Positions 18,901-31,695 of a stretch of DNA of 64,000 bases are shown piece by piece (within the stretch, counting starts at the first letter, position 1; each line of letters begins with the position of its first letter). Position numbers and translations under genes: made by a program. The notes under the pieces were generated by a model. The model was not told the DNA's origin. It made no database searches and saw only the letters and a list, made by a program, of their open reading frames with translations. This DNA is from Picochlorum sp. 'celeri'. Taxonomy: Eukaryota > Chlorophyta > Trebouxiophyceae. Location: assembly GCA_010909725.1 (NCBI GenBank), contig JAACMV010000007.1, positions 1,601,859-1,665,858 of the forward strand, written 5' to 3'.

Positions 18901-21568
18901 GCTTTCCATATTGGATTCATGCCAAGCAGTTAATTGTGACTTAGAGAGCCTGTTGGAAGTTCTGATGAAAGACCCTGCTGCATACAGCAACATCCTGAAT
19001 CATGTTTATGCTGCAGCTTCAAGCACGAGGCATGAGTCTATGCAGCAAGTATGGCTGCGGCTCCTCACCAAGGGCCTTCTGTGTGGTCTAGACTCTGATT
19101 TCAGGCATGTAGCGTGTACCTTTTGTCAGAGGCACCTTTGTAGCGACGCTGATGCCTTGAATACATCAACAATGGACATGTGGGGAAAAGCTGTTGCAGT
19201 CATCAGGCAAGACAGAACGCTATCAGTCGATTCGGGGCTTTCACAGTTCGTAAAAGATATCGTAGACTTCTCTGAGATAACAGAACACATTGTTAATATT
19301 TTGGGAGTGTGTCACCCCGCTATTGCTGCAGCAGCAGCTCTTCCTGATCAGAGAGTAGTATTTTCTCCAAAAACAGCTGTCTGGTACCATGATGCATCAC
19401 AAGGAGAGTGGGTACCAGGAGAAATTATATCAAGGGATGACTCCATAGATCCACCATCATTTATGGTTCAGGTGGGACAGGCTGTGAGGGAGACAGAGTC
19501 CTCGAGGCTGCAACTGGCTCAAGCAGGCGTCTTCAAGCTGCCTTCCCCTGGCAAGAAGTCACCCGCCACCATGTCCATCTTTGATGATGTTCAGTATGAC
19601 GAGGACGAGATACAGCAGCTCGTCCCTATACTTGAAAAAGTATTTCTGCATACTGACAGAGATGATAGCCTAACGTATGGACGCAGGAAGCTGTTGATAT
19701 TCGGCATAGTCCATGCGTGGGAAGCAGTAGGGGCAGTGACCAGGAGCAACTTGGTAGAATCTATGGTCATCACGCAAGAACGAACCTCGAAAACCTTAAG
19801 AAACCTTTGCCAAACGTTTTTCGACAAATTATTGCTCTGGGCGCAAGAAATATCGGGGACAGACTTCAGCGATGCCTCTCAGGCAATTGCTTTTGTGAGA
19901 AAGATTCAAATGAATGCTGCACTGCAGCAAGCACCAAAGGTGAGTGTAGCGATACTCGCACTGGTATATTTTTACGCACCGATTACGTATATATATGTGT
20001 GTGTTTCATATCTATTGTAGGTTCAACATTTCTATGCGATCTTATTGGATGAGTTGGAGACTTTATTGACTGCACTTCCTGAGGGTGATGTTGAGATGGT
20101 TGTCAATGCCTACACTTCCATAGCACAGAAAGAATCTTTCCATCGAAATGTCATCCCACATTGGAGGGACCAATCCCGACGTGTTGTGATGGACTTTTTT
20201 TCCGCATTTCATGCGCTGGGAGCTTTGTTGGGAGCTACAGATGCTGTATTTGGGCTTGCTGGGCACTCCAGAGCACGTAGCATGTGGATGGATAGTGCAA
20301 GCTTCTTGGAGCTTTTGTCGGACGCTGTTGAAATAATTCAAATGACCGATCCTGATTTCTGCTCTAATGCGATTGCGTCTACACAGAGCACTAAGGAACA
20401 TGTGATGGCATGTGGAGGTCTAGAATCCCTGTGTCTCAACACTGGAATATCCACCCACACATCAAGGGTGGCGTTCTGTGCCATGCTCCAATGCAGCGAC
20501 TATTTGAAAGAGATATGGGGCTCTGATGCTGACCACTTATTTGCCATGATGGAGACTCTTGTTTCGGAGAGGGGCGAATCTCATCCACAGGGAATGGCAG
20601 ACCTATTACAGCAATGTGGCTTGCAACGTGAAATTGCATCCAGAATCTCGGATCCTGGAAGCTGCGATTTTCACACGGCCTGGGGACTGATATTGGCCTA
20701 CTTACTACATCCAGAAATTGAACCTTCTCAGAAAGAGCTATTGGTCTCCCTAATGAAGGAGATGGGTGATTTGATGTGCACGATATTGGAAGATGTTGTG
20801 GGAGGGCTGGAAGACACACACCAACATGGCGGTGGGACCCTGGACTTGGATACTTCGAAGTCTGTGTCACAACTGCACTCAAACATGCTACAGATGTTGG
20901 TTCTCAGCAACTCGCGGTGGCAAATTCGTGGAGGACCACGCATTCCACTCGATGCCTTGCTCCTTGCTCTTCTGCTTGCCCTCCCTGTTGCATGCAGATC
21001 ATGGTATACAAATATATCGACCCGGCGGCAACAATTATTCCTCCAAAACTTCATTAAATCGACTGTAGGCAGAGTACTGATCGAAAATGAATTCAGCACG
21101 CTCGAATCGGAGACTGAATCTGGTCTGACAGACAATTTCCATGTTAGCCTCATCAAAGCCAGGAACCAAATCATAGCCTCACTTGAGGTCGAAGATGCGC
21201 ACTCTGTGGATCTGATGGTCTCGTTTCCAAGCGAATACCCCCTGAAACCTGCAAATGCGGCTTTGACCAAGTACGTGGGAATCAATGAGGCAAAGGCACG
21301 GAAGTGGAATTTGTCCATCACAGCTTTTCTCATGAATCGGAATGGCAGCGTGGGTGAAGTGATACAAACATGGAAAAGAAATGTCACGAAAGAATTTGAG
21401 GGACATGAGGACTGTCTCATATGCTATTCTGTGATACAACCGGCGACTGGACAGCTCCCTAAGCTTGCCTGCAAAACGTGCACCCAGAAATTCCATGGCA
21501 CATGTCTGTACAAGTGGTTCAAATCCAGCTCAAAATCCAACTGCCCTCATTGCCAGTCTCCATGGTGA
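15952..21568 (+). CDS. LTN1: Listerin-type E3 ubiquitin ligase, five exons
   Basis: Exons 15952..16031, 16104..16602, 16776..17417, 17486..19939 and 20021..21568 join in frame to 1740 residues, close to the usual Listerin size. Listerin marks nascent chains on stalled 60S ribosomes in ribosome quality control. The N-terminal region matches the family (GKFSFGSRFVEQM, then a SDARTRQKALITLIDLVES HEAT repeat). The middle is a long helical HEAT/ARM solenoid. The C-terminus has the RWD-like part (VSFPSEYPLKPANA) and a variant RING (CLICYSVI...CKTCTQKFHGTCLYKWF...NCPHCQSPW). Intron 1 is 72 bp with no stop, so retention keeps the frame. Intron 2 is longer (173 bp). Confidence 0.93.
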
Positions 21569-21602
21569 TCACAAATGGCGTATACACTCAATTACATATA
21601 TC

Positions 21603-22739
21603 TCAATAATAATTGTATTTATTCATTACCATTTTGACAATATTGTCACTCAAAATTCTGTCCTGGAGTCTCTCCTCAAATGGTTTGTGGTCATTCTTTT
21701 TAAAAGCCCCAAGAAGCCCCAAATATTTATCAACTTCACTTCTATAGCCCTGAAATGGCTCTAACTTCAGTGCACGGTACACCTTGCGAACAGTCTCGTG
21801 AGGCAGCCTCTCCAGTTCCTCAAAGGAGACTTCACAGAGAGTGTCAATCGAGTCTCTGTTTGCAAAATATGCTGTGTAAAGCAAGCGGTGCTGCTCCAGA
21901 ATGTACTCGGTCATTTGCTGCCGTGTGGCCGTGCATAGAAAACAATACGTGAAGTACTCCTGTACGAGATGACAGGATGACTGGAGAACTGACACTGGGC
22001 TGCGGTGTATGAACACAAATTTTGCTCTGGGGAAGAGGGTTTGGATCAATTGAACTCTTCCCATGTGGACTGGACTTTTGATAACCAGTGGCTTATTTCC
22101 ACAAGCATACGAAACCTTTTTTAGGAACCAGAGGAATTGCTCAGTCCATGCTTGAACTTCCTCCTCACTGCAGTGTTCAAAGGTGACAAACCGCAGATAA
22201 TGCTGATATCTCGGCATGAAACTAAGGGCAGCATACGGCGAGATTCCACCGGTCATCATATTGACAGCTATTTCATCTTCGGCTGGCACGGAAAAGTTGA
22301 GGGGGAGCCCGTCCATGGGCCTCGTATCATCAATCAGAAACCTTTCAATGGCAGCCACAACAAACGAAGGGACAAACTTCCTGAGCGTGAGAAAACTATT
22401 CGGAAAAGCCACTTGGAATGTATCCACATATCCAAATTGAGAATCTAAACTGAGGAGATTGTGCAAGTGCGTTGTTCCCGTCCGTGGATGCCCCACAATG
22501 AACACTGGTTCATCGTGCACCTTTGAACTCCTGATCTTCCGTGAGAACAAGACAGTCTCAGCAAGGCTTGCGACAAGGTTCACGAGAGACAGTACTGAGA
22601 TGAACACTACCCTGTGTATATATCTCAGATCGAGCAGATGGAGATTTCCGCGGAGGTAACGTACCCACTGCACCAAGGTTATTCCTGTGCACAGAGACAA
22701 GCAGTGATACCAACGTGCCGTTGATGCCTCGCATAACAT
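21603..22739 (-). CDS. Membrane-anchored sulfotransferase family protein
   Basis: The 378-residue protein has a hydrophobic N-terminal region (to about residue 65, with a span around VVFISVLSLVNLVASLAETV). It then carries the 5'-phosphosulfate-binding loop FIVGHPRTGTTHLHNLL and the 3'-phosphate-binding segment FVFIHRSPVSVLQSSCHLV, both hallmarks of PAPS-dependent sulfotransferases of the sulfotransferase-3 type. PLVIKSPVHMGRVQLI is also a family-typical segment. The likely substrate is a lipid, peptide or glycan in the secretory pathway; the sequence does not tell which. The start is the first ATG of the frame; the open region upstream is short. The gene lies downstream of Listerin (convergent) and 191 bp after the Nup205 gene. 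Confidence 0.85.
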   Translation of the reverse strand: MLCEASTARWYHCLSLCTGITLVQWVRYLRGNLHLLDLRYIHRVVFISVLSLVNLVASLAETVLFSRKIRSSKVHDEPVFIVGHPRTGTTHLHNLLSLDSQFGYVDTFQVAFPNSFLTLRKFVPSFVVAAIERFLIDDTRPMDGLPLNFSVPAEDEIAVNMMTGGISPYAALSFMPRYQHYLRFVTFEHCSEEEVQAWTEQFLWFLKKVSYACGNKPLVIKSPVHMGRVQLIQTLFPRAKFVFIHRSPVSVLQSSCHLVQEYFTYCFLCTATRQQMTEYILEQHRLLYTAYFANRDSIDTLCEVSFEELERLPHETVRKVYRALKLEPFQGYRSEVDKYLGLLGAFKKNDHKPFEERLQDRILSDNIVKMVMNKYNYY

Positions 22740-22930
22740 GGGACATTCGTACCCGACACCAAATTATATCGAATCTCAAAAGCATGCTTATGTTCCTGGA
22801 ATGGAAAACACGCTGCAGTGCCCATTTCAAAGGTGACAGTCTTTTGTGCTTTTTTTTGCGGAATCAATTTATCTTGACACTGTGGATTACATACTTTTAC
22901 ACGGATGCACAATGATATTCATTTATTATT

Positions 22931-25900
22931 CTATTGATTGAAGCCATATAATTGTGCTTTTGTTTTGCGCAGCAAGACTGCGAATGAGTCGGCATCTCCA
23001 GGGAGCTGCTCCTTGTCAATGAGTTGTTCCAGATTGGCTATTGCCGGGCCACACAGTCTCCTGAGTTTGTCAAGGTCTCCACTCGATATGGAGGATGACG
23101 AAGAACCGCTCATGGCCACGTACATGGAAGCAAGCACGTGCTCCATCAACCTGATCAGCACAGACAATTGCTTCTTCAGAAGAGTTGCACTCTTGGATCC
23201 ATGTAGTTGGTCCAGCACGCGTGGCAAATCATACATGGCCGACTGATACAATGCATCTTTCAGAGAGAAGAGCGTTGACGTGACTTCAACACTGTCTTTG
23301 CTTGTTCGAGGTGGAGAAGACGGCGTCTCCTGGACTTGGGCCAGCCAGATGCGAATATACATGGCCAGGGAGCTCCTCAGGTCCATCAACCTGCAATCAC
23401 AGAAAACTCTCAGCATGAGCGACTTGTTCATGAAGTAATCCAATCGAAGACGTACGCTTTGTGCGCCCTCTCTGCGCCAACATCGCCCTTGTCTGATGAT
23501 ATGTAGTCTTGAATTCCAGAAATCATGGGACTATGGCTCTGAGAGTTGAGGAGGAACATTCTGGATGACAGATCCAATACACTTTCATGCAAGGCAAAAT
23601 GAAGCATAAGTTGTGGATATTTGGCACCAGCGATAGCCAGGATGGTGCAAATCTGGACAACCAAGTTGGCTTCCTCCAATTCTTTGGTTCCAACCTCCCA
23701 TCCAATCGCAGCGCTGCTGGATCCACACTCTTTAAGTATCCTATCAATTAGTTGGGGATGTGATCTCATGAATTCGTGAGCCTGCGTCAGTACGCCCTCG
23801 CTTTCTCCGAGCGTGCTGATGATTGACAAGATGACCCTCAAACTTGGGCTGATGAATTGGTGTAAATACTGCCTTGTCACACCCACTCCCTGAACTAAAG
23901 AGGCAGCCGCTCCTGATTTTTCTGGAAGCAAATCAAACAGTTTGCAAGCAATAAATACCTTGATCGTCTGATGCGAGAGCATTTTTTGTACTGAAGCGCA
24001 GCGAGCTTGGCCCTGTCCTGCAAGCGTCAAGTTCAAGAGAAAATCCACACGCGCTTGGTGGAACAAGGCTGTGGCTCTGCTCGATGGTAAGGAGCTGGCC
24101 AACTGTTTCGGATCTGCTATTTTTAGATCATGAAGGACCTTCGACGGCAAAGGAGAAGCATGGATTGCGGCTGCAACACCTGTTGTTGGATCATAGGAGA
24201 GGAGTGCAGACAGGGCCATCAAGCCATTGGTAGCTACTGACGCCGAGGATGATATCGAATCCCCAATGATTGGCTGTAGGCTCCTCATATGTTGGTACAA
24301 TGTATTTATCGATGCCTCTCTCATGTCGGGACTCAGAGCCTTGCTGTTCCTGCTCAAATCCAAGTAAATAGCTAACGTGTTGTACATCGACATCCTCAAA
24401 CTCTCATGCTGCCTTGATTTCCAAATGATTTCCATCTGTTTCCCCAGGAGTGTCGTCGATACCAAGTTCAAAACCTGTGTGCTCGAGAAACTGACGTCAT
24501 GTAGTCTGGAGACCATTGCCTCCAGAGAAATTCCTAAACTGTGGGCTGCTCGAGGGCAGGGACATTCCAAAGCACCCATGATAACATTGGTGCAATCTTG
24601 AATGGCCATTGCTATATATTGTGCAATTATATGGCTGCTGCCACATGCCTCCACAACAGTCTCATACTTCTTTGATACTACTGCCAGGATGACAGCCTGG
24701 CAGCCACTCATGAGGGAGCAGAGGCCTCCCGTGTATTCTGCAAAATGGTTGAGATCTGCTGCCTGATTCAGCGCATGCCTCCCAGCCTCCTTCAGGCTTT
24801 CGACAAGATCTCCATGACTACTGATTGCTACAAAATATCTCTGCAAAAGTTGATCCTTCAGAGCAGCCATGTCGATGACAATATCTCCTCTCCATGTGTT
24901 CACAAATGCTGCACCTTCGCCTTGCTCCAGCACTTTTGGATGAAGTAAAGACTCCACATCCAACAAGTCGAGCATTTTCCTCGCAGAGGCAGACAGGCTA
25001 TCTCCCAGCCAGGGCTCACGAGGCACGCTTGCCAAGATGTCCCAAATCATGTGTGCTAAACTGCTAAACATTTGGTTCTTTGCAGCTACCATCTCAATAT
25101 CACCCCTCACGCGGAAGAGTGATTTTATAAGGTCTATTATGCTCCGTTTCGTCGACAAAGATTCGATGTCTGCGACGAAAATCTCTGTTGCCAGGATTTG
25201 GAGTAACCATGCCCTATGATACATGGATGATACCTGACTTGCCCTCTGAGCTGGCAAGGGAGTGAACAGAATATTTGGAATCAAAGATACCAGGCCATTA
25301 TGAGACGAGAACAGATAATGCACAAAGTACTGACCTGCAAGGAAAATGCACAAGTTCGTCATGCAGAAAAGGGCTGTATATAGTTTTGGCAATGCAAACA
25401 CGCACTTGTCTCGGGCGTTTCTGATAGGTAATACACGACTTGTAGACATTTTTCGTACAGCTGAGGCCTGGAAGAGGAAGCAGTCGAACATGTAATGATG
25501 TCGAGAATGTCCTTCAATGGGGAACTAGAAAAACTTGGATTTTCCAGCGACATATAGTCCATTCCGGCACACACTTCAAAGCCACAGATGTACTGCCCGA
25601 AATTAGACGGTATTTCAGATTTGAGTGAGTCTAGAATAATATCTAGCGCCAGCTGGGCACAATCGTCCTCCGCACCATGATGGCTGGCCTCTGGGGTAGA
25701 ATTTGCACTTCTCAAAATGGTGCTGTAGCCACTTTGGAGATTGCTCTTTATCGATGTGCCTTCGGGAGGACGAATGGATTCAAGTTTGCTGACAATATTT
25801 GGGATTCGTTGAATGAGGCTCTGGGAGACAAGCAGGGCTTCCTTTCTCAGCTTACTGTCCCATGAGAACCTGCAGTAGTCTAGAATTCTGGGGATCCTTT

Positions 25901-28666
25901 CCCTATCGTGAAGCAGCACTGTTTCCAGCGGACTGTAGGATTTGCCCAAAAACCTGCTTTGCTTGGTTTCGATGAACTCCTGATCCACCTCCATGGCACA
26001 GGATACCAATCTCAAAGCCTCTGTGACTGTGTCAGCCTTGTAGGCTGCCAGTGACCCCTCCCTGAACTGCTCTGACAGCCAATCAGTCCCCAGCGATAAT
26101 GTGAAATTCACAACGCGAAACAGGTTCCTATTCTCTAGGAGATCCGTTAACACGTACTCCCCTGGAGTCATGGCCCCTTCCTCCTGGGAAATTGCTGCTG
26201 GCAACGATTCCAAACAGAGGCGACAATGCAACAAACACTGACTCATCAACTGCCAGCGCTCTCTCTCGAACTTGAAAGAGCGCTGATAAATACTAGATAC
26301 AATCTCTTCCAATACAAACCTCGTGAAATGTCCGTATTTTGCTCCTCCATCTACAAACGTCTTTGAATTCTCCCACAGGGCATTCAGCAGCTCAACAAAT
26401 GCAATCGCTTCCTCGTATTCCTCTGCGCGTGCCTCTATCTCATTCAGCTGATATGTCAAGTCATATTTTACTGGAACAGGCTTGCGTCCCTCGCGTTGCA
26501 GTGAATCTTTCCTCACCACAACGGCTCCAAGGAGCCTCTCCCACAGGGGCACCACGAGCACCTGGTGCCTAGCCAGGGAGGCAATGGCCTTATCTAACGT
26601 AGCCTTTAACTTTTGTGGAACAGGGCAGCACATCGCTTCGAATAAAATGTCCCAGCTTGGCGACACACCAGCTTCCTCTTCCAAAGCCTGCAGCCAGGAT
26701 AACACTTCCTCTGGAGGACCATGTGTCATGACTTGCCTGCAGAGACACGTTGGTATCAAGTTTAACGAGCATTTATATCACTCTTTGATAAAAAGAACCA
26801 TGACATACCTAAAGACATTAACAAACGCACACAGCCCATTGGTTTCGTCCTCTGGCAAGACAAGCGAGCTCACCGGCTGCTGAACTTCAGACCTAGCTGC
26901 GTTCCCGTATATCTGAATCATAGACTTCAGGGTCGAGAAGAGCTTATGCCACGCCACAAAGGGCGAGGTATTCTTATCATGTAAACTATGGAAGACTGTG
27001 CAAGCCCCTTGTTGTGTGCTTGCCAAGGCTGAAAGAATTGCCATGTGCCCAATGAAGACAGGAGGAATTAACATGAGATGTTCGTCAGTCCCCACAGCTC
27101 GTAGAAACTTTGCAATGTACTCTTGCGATGCTTCAACTAGGCTAAAGCGGCCATCTAGGCATGATGCCCACAGATGCAATAGACTTGCCAAATCATCAGC
27201 CGGGAAATTCTCATCCCTTTCACCATTGTCAGCCTTGGCCCGGCTTGCTACGGCATTGTGTTTGCTGGATTTCACCAGCCACGACACTGGACTTTTTGAC
27301 TCCTCGCTGATTCCCTCTGACACATCTATTGATAATAGAACAAACTGATAGACTGTTGAGGCAACAGTGAACTCCATCACCTCGTCAAGCTGACCTTCAT
27401 CAAAAAATAACTGCTTCATGTGCCCAAACACTCCTCTAGAGAGGGCCTGGATAGCCCCGTTTGATGCTTCTTGGTCATTTTGCTCGAAGAAAAGACCAAT
27501 CACTGCCTGCACCATTTGAATGATTGCCACAAAAGGAGAGTTTGATTTGTCGTACGACGTCACAAACTGATTCAACTTGGTCTTCAGCCCGTGGTCCTTT
27601 AGAGTTGACTGGAGTCTGGCACAGTCATCCTCCTTCATCTCCTCGTTCTCAACCTCCTGAGGCAGCAATGTCAACATTATAGCGATGACTATAAAACTAG
27701 CATGCATATTCATGGATACTATGCTGTGAGCTGCATCATGCTGCATCAGATCATTGAGAAGATCAAGCAAGGCTCCAATGTCCAAGGGCGTCATCCGCTG
27801 ATTGATACAGCATGCATACACCAAACATTCACACAACTGCAAGGACTCCTTATACATACATTCTGCCCGTGTCTCATACATGGAGTTTTCTATGTACATC
27901 AATTTGCTGTGCAAAACATCCTTCATGGCAGCCGTGGATTCCTTGATCTGTCTGCAGATGTTCTTGACCAAAAGCCCACTTCCATCCTCCCTTTCCTTCA
28001 GCATGCCCACGTTAAAATCCTCGACAATCCCAAATATCTCATCATCGATAGATCCATACCCGCTCACCTGTGTGATCAGAAGGGTCGCTAGGCAATTGAC
28101 TGCAGCAGCTCTCTTTCCATAAAACTCTCCAGCAGCTGCAGCTGCAGACACTTTTCCTGTCTTCCTGAGGGTTTCCTCTATCAGATCGACGCATTCAATC
28201 TCATTTAAATTTAATTCATCAGACAAAAGGATGATTTGCTGAATGTCGGGCTCCGGATCGAGCGTCCTTACGCCAGTCTTTGTCGCAATTTTGCCACTCT
28301 CGACTGCCTGTCGCGCCTGAGTATCCCTCGCCTGCACGCAAGATACCCATACTTGCATGTCATTTACATTCACCGATTCATAGTGTACACAGACGTGGCC
28401 ATACCTTGTGTTTCAAAGGGTCAAGCAGAGCAGTCTTGATCTCCGCGAGATACTCCCTCAACTCGCCAGCATCGACATTCCCCGCCAAAGCAGCCTCTAT
28501 AAATTGCAATGATGAAATATCCAGGGGAAATGAGTCCATCTGGTCGCCCTCTGAAATCAGCCTTGCGATGCCTGCAACAGACACAAGTTGCTCACGCTCG
28601 TTTCCACAACGCCCCAGAGAAGAAAAGTCACCGCTCTGTACAAATGCGTGAGGAATTGTATACCAT
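22931..28666 (-). CDS. NUP205: Nup205/Nup192-type inner-ring nucleoporin, six exons
   Basis: Exons on the minus strand are 28666..28642 (tentative), 28571..28405, 28331..26809, 26736..25406, 25334..23456 and 23390..22931. Introns are 65-74 bp and all junctions keep the frame, giving about 1794 residues. The product is an all-helical solenoid. Family signatures include DPEPDIQQIILLSDELNLNE near the N-terminus, the FYGKRAAAVNCLATLL segment, YEKCLQVVYYLSETPETS, and the conserved MYHRAWLLQILATEIF. Nup205 is a scaffold of the inner ring of the nuclear pore. If the first small exon is wrong, translation could start at the ATG at 28539 instead. Confidence 0.88.
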
Positions 28667-28973
28667 TATGTAAATTAATGCTCAACCGATGGCTGCTTCA
28701 GTCGTACAGCAGTGTTTCCACGATTCCCAACAGACGAACTGAAGGCATCTCTGCTGTCCAACGTTGCCTTTCCAGAGACACCCGCCATGGGAAACACCAC
28801 ATTTCCCATAGGCAGCAGGGACATAGCAATCCTGGCAGTCTTGGCGGGCGAACCCTTGATATATCGTCCTATATTTCATGTTAACCCTCTTTCTCGGGTA
28901 TAGGCAGTAGTTCATTTGCAACCGTTCATGGTTGAGGGCATTTCGAAAACTGCTGGTCACGCGTAGTTCCCGC

Positions 28974-30011
28974 ATGACGCCTATGAACACCAGCACCCCT
29001 CGTGGATCTACTTGTGTCGATCCTAGGGCCAATGTAGTTCCACGAGATCACATCGGGAGTCATGGGCGGAGCCAGGAGCACACAAAGGTTTACACAGTGG
29101 GTAGGAGAACCGCAATCGCCCTGGGCCCCGTGGTGGTTGCGAATCTCGCATTATGTGGTACCTCTAAAGCACAAGAGACTGGTCCATTCTTGGAGGTGAA
29201 GAGAGATTTGCCATTTCTCAGCAGGCCCCCCGAACCGGTACAGATACCGAGGAGAGCTCTTCAGGCTGATTTCGCAGTGGCTCTGCTGCGGAGTGGATAC
29301 GAGACGGCCGATTCGATGGATTTCGTTCCAATGGATAAGTTTCAGCAAGAATTTTGGTTGACGAGGAGGGCAGAATGGGAGCCATACAAAATGCTGTATG
29401 ATCCCATTGTCGTTGAACAGGGAAAAATTTCAGACCCTCTCTATTTTGACTTCATCAGTGCGATGCAGTTTTCCACCTTGTCGAACGAGATGAGGAATGG
29501 AAATCAAGTATTCAAGGAATACTGTGAGGAATGTAAAGACTCGTATCGATTGATTACTCGAGATCCATCACTCATGGATAATGCCAAGTTACCATTTGCA
29601 TTTTACAATCGTCTTGGTGCCCGATTGCTCCTCAAACTGATGGATATGGAAGATTTTCGAGACATGATATTGCCGAGTATTGAACGCTTGAAACAAAGTG
29701 GGGGAGCTTCGTCGGATGTGCTCGAGTGCTCACAATATATTTTGGAGTATTTTGTGTCCAAAGGATATGCCATCAGTTCTCAGATTGGCTCCATCGATGA
29801 AGCACAGGATGGATCACTAAATTTCACAGTCAAGTCCAATGGACCGGCTGACTTGTGGGCGCTTCAATACTGCAGCAGCCACGGATCGGATATCCTTCCT
29901 CTGTATGATGTGATGGTCTTGTCGCATGTCATACAACTATGCGGCAAGAAGCCATCGTGTTCCGTGCAGTGGACGACAACGACGCTAACGCAGGGGTGGA
30001 ATGTTGTATAG
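28974..30011 (+). CDS. Putative thylakoid-lumen protein with twin-arginine signal
   Basis: The 345-residue protein starts at the first ATG of the frame (28974). An N-terminal basic, serine/threonine-rich region is followed by VGRRTAIALGPVVVANLALC and a SKAQ cleavage-like site. This is a twin-arginine (Tat) lumen-targeting signal behind a stroma transit peptide. The mature part is mostly helical with no recognised catalytic motif (PRRALQADFAVALLRSGYE, WLTRRAEWEPYKMLYDP, FDFISAMQFSTLSNEM). A pair of cysteines (EYCEECKD) could be redox active. I suspect it is conserved in photosynthetic eukaryotes but cannot name it. It is divergent from Nup205, with a 307-bp gap in which I see no other gene. 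Confidence 0.72.
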   Translation: MTPMNTSTPRGSTCVDPRANVVPRDHIGSHGRSQEHTKVYTVGRRTAIALGPVVVANLALCGTSKAQETGPFLEVKRDLPFLSRPPEPVQIPRRALQADFAVALLRSGYETADSMDFVPMDKFQQEFWLTRRAEWEPYKMLYDPIVVEQGKISDPLYFDFISAMQFSTLSNEMRNGNQVFKEYCEECKDSYRLITRDPSLMDNAKLPFAFYNRLGARLLLKLMDMEDFRDMILPSIERLKQSGGASSDVLECSQYILEYFVSKGYAISSQIGSIDEAQDGSLNFTVKSNGPADLWALQYCSSHGSDILPLYDVMVLSHVIQLCGKKPSCSVQWTTTTLTQGWNVV

Positions 30012-30137
30012 GAGGACCGTAATAATTTGTTAAACGAATCGTGTAACTCTATCTATCACTAATACCTTTAGTGCTATCCGAGAGAGGTTGCTTCTATGAG
30101 ATCACAAGTGTAATTTGGTCAGAGCTGCATTCACTCA

Positions 30138-30794
30138 CTATGCAATCACGAGGCCGGCAGCAGATACCATCAGGGCAGTGACGATTCCAGCAATCATGCT
30201 GCCTGATCCAGCGGGGGCTTCTGGTTCAGTTGAGGGTGCTGCGTCTTCTGATGCAGCCGGGGCCATTGCAGCTGGCGTAACCTCCGTGGTAGCTGCAGGC
30301 GTCACTGCAGCAGCAACGTCCTCCATTGTCAGAGACGGTGGAACTGGAAGAGGATTCTCTTCCAACTCCTCGGCAATTTTTTCAGCCTCGGCATCCTTGG
30401 CATCTGCATAGTCAGAGTCCTCCTCAGATACGTCATCCCCAAGACCCTCAATGCCATCATCCTTGGCACATGTGCAGACTGGCTTGTCATTCTTGCAGTC
30501 AAAGCCTTCAATTTGGGACACAGTTCCACACTCTTCGGCACATGCCTCGGAGAGATCTTCGCCACCGCACAGAGTTGGGGCATTGATGTTTGTATTCTCA
30601 ATGTCTCCGGCTGCATTCAGACAGAAGCAACTGGGACCAGTAGCAGAGCATTCAACATCCTTAAGAGTGCTATCGCCGCATTCAGTTTCGCAAAACGCCA
30701 TGAGGTCGGGCACGTCGTTGCACGACAGTGTTTCCTGGCTTCGAGCGCCAACGGAAAGGGCGAGCAATGCAATGCAGGTGGCCTTGAGATACAT
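30138..30794 (-). CDS. Secreted cysteine-rich protein, probably GPI-anchored
   Basis: The 218-residue protein starts with a clear signal peptide (MYLKATCIALLALSVGARSQ). It has two tandem cysteine-rich modules of about 45 residues with matching spacing (LSCNDVPDLMAFCETECGD...CFC and LCGGEDLSEACAEECG...CTC). A highly acidic stretch follows (EEDSDYADAKDAEAEKIAEE), then an alanine/threonine/proline-rich stalk. The protein ends in a hydrophobic tail (SMIAGIVTALMVSAAGLVIA) preceded by small residues, the pattern of a GPI-attachment signal. It is likely a cell-surface or wall protein with an O-glycosylated stalk. The frame is open upstream to 30854, but the signal peptide fixes the start. Confidence 0.75.
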   Translation of the reverse strand: MYLKATCIALLALSVGARSQETLSCNDVPDLMAFCETECGDSTLKDVECSATGPSCFCLNAAGDIENTNINAPTLCGGEDLSEACAEECGTVSQIEGFDCKNDKPVCTCAKDDGIEGLGDDVSEEDSDYADAKDAEAEKIAEELEENPLPVPPSLTMEDVAAAVTPAATTEVTPAAMAPAASEDAAPSTEPEAPAGSGSMIAGIVTALMVSAAGLVIA

Positions 30795-31695
30795 GGTTGG
30801 TATAATAAGTCTGCATGTAAATTTTTTTGCAGTGAAAACGACGTAGAAGACCATTCCGCCTCAGCAGAGACGCCAACTGACCAAGAGCCATGTGAGGATC
30901 TGGATAACAACCTGCAGGTCCTCCTTCCATTAGGAGGAGATGGACCAAGATTGGCACTTTATAACACATACCTGAATTTGTTGGAGAATTCTGTAAAGAA
31001 AAGTTTGAGTTTAGTCGTGAGAATATGCTAACGCGTCTGGTCGGGTAACCGCCGAATTGCTGTGAAGGAGCGAGATGCGATGTATGCTCCCATCAAAGGC
31101 GACGTTGAGTAGTCTGGAGTGGAGGCCCGACGATTTCGTCGTCATACTGAACTCGTCGGTCCAACAGAACGTTGGGCCGGAGCCCTTTTGTAGCCGAACA
31201 CACACAATTAAAGGTCCTGAGGATGGTCTTTAAGCAATGCCCAGAAGTACTGTTCTGCAGTGTGGAAGACCTTCTAGGTGATATCTTGTGTATCCTCCCA
31301 AATCTGGGCTTTGTCTCGCCCACACTGCGTATCTGAGAACTGTTGTTGTTGGTCGCTTGCTGCCGGTTTTGCTGGGTCTTCTGCAAGGCGAACATGCCTA
31401 ATCCACCAATGTCAGCTCAAGACTGTATTGCCTCACTTTTTCGAGCATTAAAGAAGAAGGCAGCTGATGGAAGAAGCGTTGTCACCATCCTTTAAATGCC
31501 ACAATAGTGTGTCCCGCCTTGAACTTTTGCTTTTGTTGTTTAACGAGTAATACTTGGAATTCATCAATATCTTTCTTCATGCGAAAGAAACATATTCATA
31601 TGAATGGTCTTGAATCTAACAGGGGGTCCGGAATCTGCAGGATCCTGCCCTTTCGATGGCTCTGATCTTATCGTGCCAGCGAACTCATACAGAAT
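30795..31695. other. Gene-poor transition region upstream of retroelement remnant
   Basis: This interval marks the change from dense genes to repeats. Short frames exist on both strands (for example minus 31395-31093), but none has a recognisable domain. The right part (from about 31560) may belong to the decayed retroelement whose integrase tail follows. No second LTR copy matching the one at 32356 is visible here. Confidence 0.4.
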
